Made by a program: the position numbers and the translations under genes
From: Paratinospora sagittata
Lineage: Eukaryota > Streptophyta > Magnoliopsida > Ranunculales > Menispermaceae
NCBI GenBank assembly: GCA_035771175.1
Contig: JAYMFD010001202.1
Span: forward strand, 1 to 64,000
DNA length: 64,000 nt
Direction: 5' to 3'
Part shown: positions 62,141 through 64,000 of the stretch, piece by piece
Layout: each line of letters starts with the position of its first letter
How positions within the stretch are numbered: the first letter of the stretch is position 1
The notes under the pieces: model-generated
Seen by the model: the letters and a program-made list of their open reading frames with translations, nothing else
Database searches by the model: none
Told to the model about the DNA's origin: nothing

Positions 62141-64000
62141 GCTAAAAGAGTTGGTGGAGATAGCAATCTGGTGGATTGGCCACGATTGCCTCAAATACAT
62201 TTTCTAAGTAAATTTAGTTCATTTAAACCAAGATTTGAGATTTAATGGTCAAAAATTCATCGGGATATTGGAACGGAGTTCCATCTATTCCGGGGGTTCA
62301 TAGAAGGATATTGGGACTCGCTCAAAGAGTAGGCGGAGAATGCAATCCGGTGGATTGGTCGTGATTGCTTCAAACACATTTTCTAAGTAAATTTAGTTCA
62401 TTTAAACCAAAATTTGAGATTTAAAGGTCAAAAATTCATCGGGATATTGAAACGGAGTTCCATCTATTCTGGGGGGTTGCTTGATGGATATTGGGACTCG
62501 CTCAAGGAGTTGGTAGAGAAAGCAATCCGATGGATTGGTCGCGATTGCCTCAAACACTTTTTCTAAGTATATTTAGTTCATTTAAACAAAAATTTTAGAT
62601 TTGGGGGTCAAAAATTCACCGGGATATTCGAACGGAGTTATATCTATTCCGGGGGTTCCTAGAAGGATATTAAGACTCGCTAAAAGAGTTGGTGGAGATA
62701 GCAATCTGGTGGATTGGCCGCGATTGCCTCAAATACATTTTCTAAGTAAATTTAGTTCATTTAAACCAAGATTTGAGATTTAATGGTCAAAAATTCATCG
62801 GGATATTGGAACGGAGTTCCATCTATTCCGGGGGTTCATAGAAGGATATTGGGACTCGCTCAAAGAGTAGGCGGAGAATGCAATCCAGTGGATTGGTCGT
62901 GATTGCTTCAAACACATTTTCTAAGTAAATTTAGTTCATTTAAACCAAAATTTGAGATTTAATGGTCAAAAATTCATCGGGATATTGAAACGGAGTTCCA
63001 TCTATTCTGGGGGGATGTTTGAAGGATATTGGGACTCCCTCAAGGAGTTGGTGGACAAAGCAATATGGTGGATTGGTCGCGATTGCCTCAATTACTTTTT
63101 CTAAGTATATTTAGTTCATTTAAACCAAAATTTTATATTTGGGGGTAAAAAATTCACCGGGATATTGGATCGGAGTTTCATCTATTTCGGGGGTTCATAG
63201 AAGGATATCGGGACTCGATCAAAGAGTTGGTGGAGAAAGCAATCCGGTGGATTGGTCGCGATTGCTTCAAACGCATTTTCTAAGTAAATTTAGTTCATTT
63301 AAACCAAGAATTGAGATTTAATGGTCAAAAATTCAGCGGGATATTGGAACGGAGTTCCATCTATTCCGGGGGTTCATAGAAGGATATTGGGACTCGCTCA
63401 AAGAGTTGGTGGAGAAAGCAATCTAGTGGATTGGTAGTGATTGCCTCAAACACATTTTCCAAGTAAATTTAGTTCATTTAAACAAAAAATTTGAGATTTA
63501 GGGGTCAAAAATTCATCGGGATATTGGAACAGAGTTCCATCTATTCTGGGGGGTTGCTAGAAGGATATTGGGACTCGCTAAAAGAGTAGGTGGAGAAAGC
63601 AATCCGGTGGATTTGTCGCGATTGCCTCAAACAAATTTTTTAAGTTAATTTAGTTCATTGAAAGCAAAATTTGAGATTTAGGGGTAAAAAATTCATCGGG
63701 ATATTGGAACGGAGTTCCATCTATTCTGGGCGGTGCTAGAAGGATGTTGGGACTCGCTCAAAGAGTTGGTGGAGAAAGCAATACGGTAGATTGGTCGCGA
63801 TTGCCTCAAACACATTTTCTAAGTAAATTCAGTTCATTTAAACCAAAATATTAGATTTGGGGGTCAAAAATTCATCGGGATATTGAAACGGAGTACCATC
63901 TATTTTGGGGGTTGCTTGAAGGATATTGGGACTCGCTCAAGGAGTTGGTTGAGAAAGCAATCCGGTGAATTGGTCGCGATTGCCTCAAACACTTTTACTA
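62141..64000 (+). repeat. Satellite, last block in the window (continues beyond)
   Basis: From about 62.5 kb it matches 51.8-53.3 kb with a constant shift of 10726 bp. The TATTAAGACTC marker occurs twice, at 62132 and 62670, 538 bp apart, which repeats the trimer arrangement at 20.6-21.7 kb but with visible divergence (GATATTCGAACGGAGTTAT at 62625). The array runs off the right edge in mid-monomer. Confidence 0.8.

Larger units (their letters stand above)
5722..64000 (+). repeat. Satellite DNA array, monomer 178-180 bp, about 325 copies
   Basis: The anchor ATATTGG/ATATTGA before CGGAGTTCC recurs at 5822, 6001, 6181, 6361, 6539, 6718, 6897, 7075, 7255, 7435, 7615, 7794, 7972 and so on to 63880, giving units of 178-180 bp. 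All copies are head to tail in one orientation. One monomer (5822-6000) has 67 G+C in 179 bases (37 %). The best-kept segments are GGAGTTCCATCTATT, GGATATTGGGACTCG and GTCAAAAATTCA. Variation is concentrated at a few sites: TTTTAGATTTGGGG versus TTTGAGATTTAGTGG, CACCGGG versus CATCGGG, CCGGGGGTTCCTAG versus CTGGGGGGTTGCTAG, and GGTAGCG...AAACACATTTTC versus GGTCGCG...AATTACTTTTTC. Length and arrangement are typical of plant centromeric satellites. I do not recognise the family; centromere identity is inference. Open frames inside are by-products of the near-180-bp period. Confidence 0.98.

Noticed and set aside
6764..63321. Many open frames of 60-108 codons in the satellite with similar peptides
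   Set aside because: They repeat with the monomer; a period near 180 bp keeps one frame open for 60-odd codons at a time. They begin and end wherever a variant adds or removes a stop and have no start context or domain.
5820..63900. CENP-B-box-like match around TTGGAACGGA / TTGAAACGGA
   Set aside because: Only the right part resembles the box; the TTCG half is absent at the required distance and plants lack a proven CENP-B system.
5850..63930. G-quadruplex potential of the CCGGGGGTTCC and CTGGGGGGTTGC runs
   Set aside because: Each monomer has only one or two G runs of sufficient length close together, short of the four normally needed.
5722..64000. CRISPR array, because of regular repeats
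   Set aside because: There are no unique spacers; the whole 179-bp unit is repeated and varies gradually, as in satellite DNA.
5722..64000. A novel multi-gene system within the window
   Set aside because: Outside the retroelement there is no coding sequence; everything else is explained as LTR or satellite.

Overview
The window looks like plant (angiosperm) repetitive DNA, probably pericentromeric or centromeric. Two things support this: a Ty3/gypsy retroelement of plant chromovirus type (Tekay/Del-like by its reverse transcriptase, integrase and C-terminal chromodomain-like wording) and, after it, 58 kb of an uninterrupted head-to-tail satellite with a monomer of 178-180 bp. The species cannot be told from the sequence and I do not recognise the satellite family. 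I see no single-copy host gene, tRNA, rRNA or CRISPR array.

Layout. Bases 1-5721 are the 3' part of one LTR retrotransposon. It holds the end of pol (reverse transcriptase, RNase H, integrase, chromodomain-like tail; split by a frameshift in an A run near 888-897), a polypurine tract (2744-2756) and a complete 3' LTR (2757-5721, 2965 bp, TGTG...CACA ends). The LTR carries a GA-rich tract, four diverged copies of a 177-188 bp tandem repeat, a 2 x 55 bp repeat and a GC-rich, hairpin-forming 3' end. The 5' LTR, gag and the start of pol lie left of the window.

Bases 5722-64000 are the satellite: about 325 monomers, all in one orientation, with no other insertion that I can see. The retroelement ends inside a monomer, so it most likely inserted into this array, and more satellite is expected to its left. 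Shared rare variants show the array grew by repeated duplication of multi-monomer blocks: a 20-mer (3582 bp) in two copies at 6.5-13.6 kb; block copies about 31-32 monomers apart (5.55-5.74 kb) from 11 to 36 kb, including one almost identical 5.74-kb pair at 24.6-36.1 kb; an apparently exact 539-bp trimer pair at 20.6-21.7 kb; and, to the right, 35-monomer spacing (6.28 kb), a 5-mer in three copies (897 bp) at 49.0-51.6 kb, and a 2.85-kb block with an expanded copy at 55.7-62.1 kb. This is higher-order repeat (HOR) organisation with an irregular period.

The only protein-coding sequence is the retroelement's: one polyprotein that would copy the element's RNA to DNA (RT and RNase H) and insert it (integrase). 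The open frames of 60-100 codons in the satellite follow from a monomer length near 180 bp and are not genes. A role of the satellite in centromere function is inference from monomer length and array organisation only.
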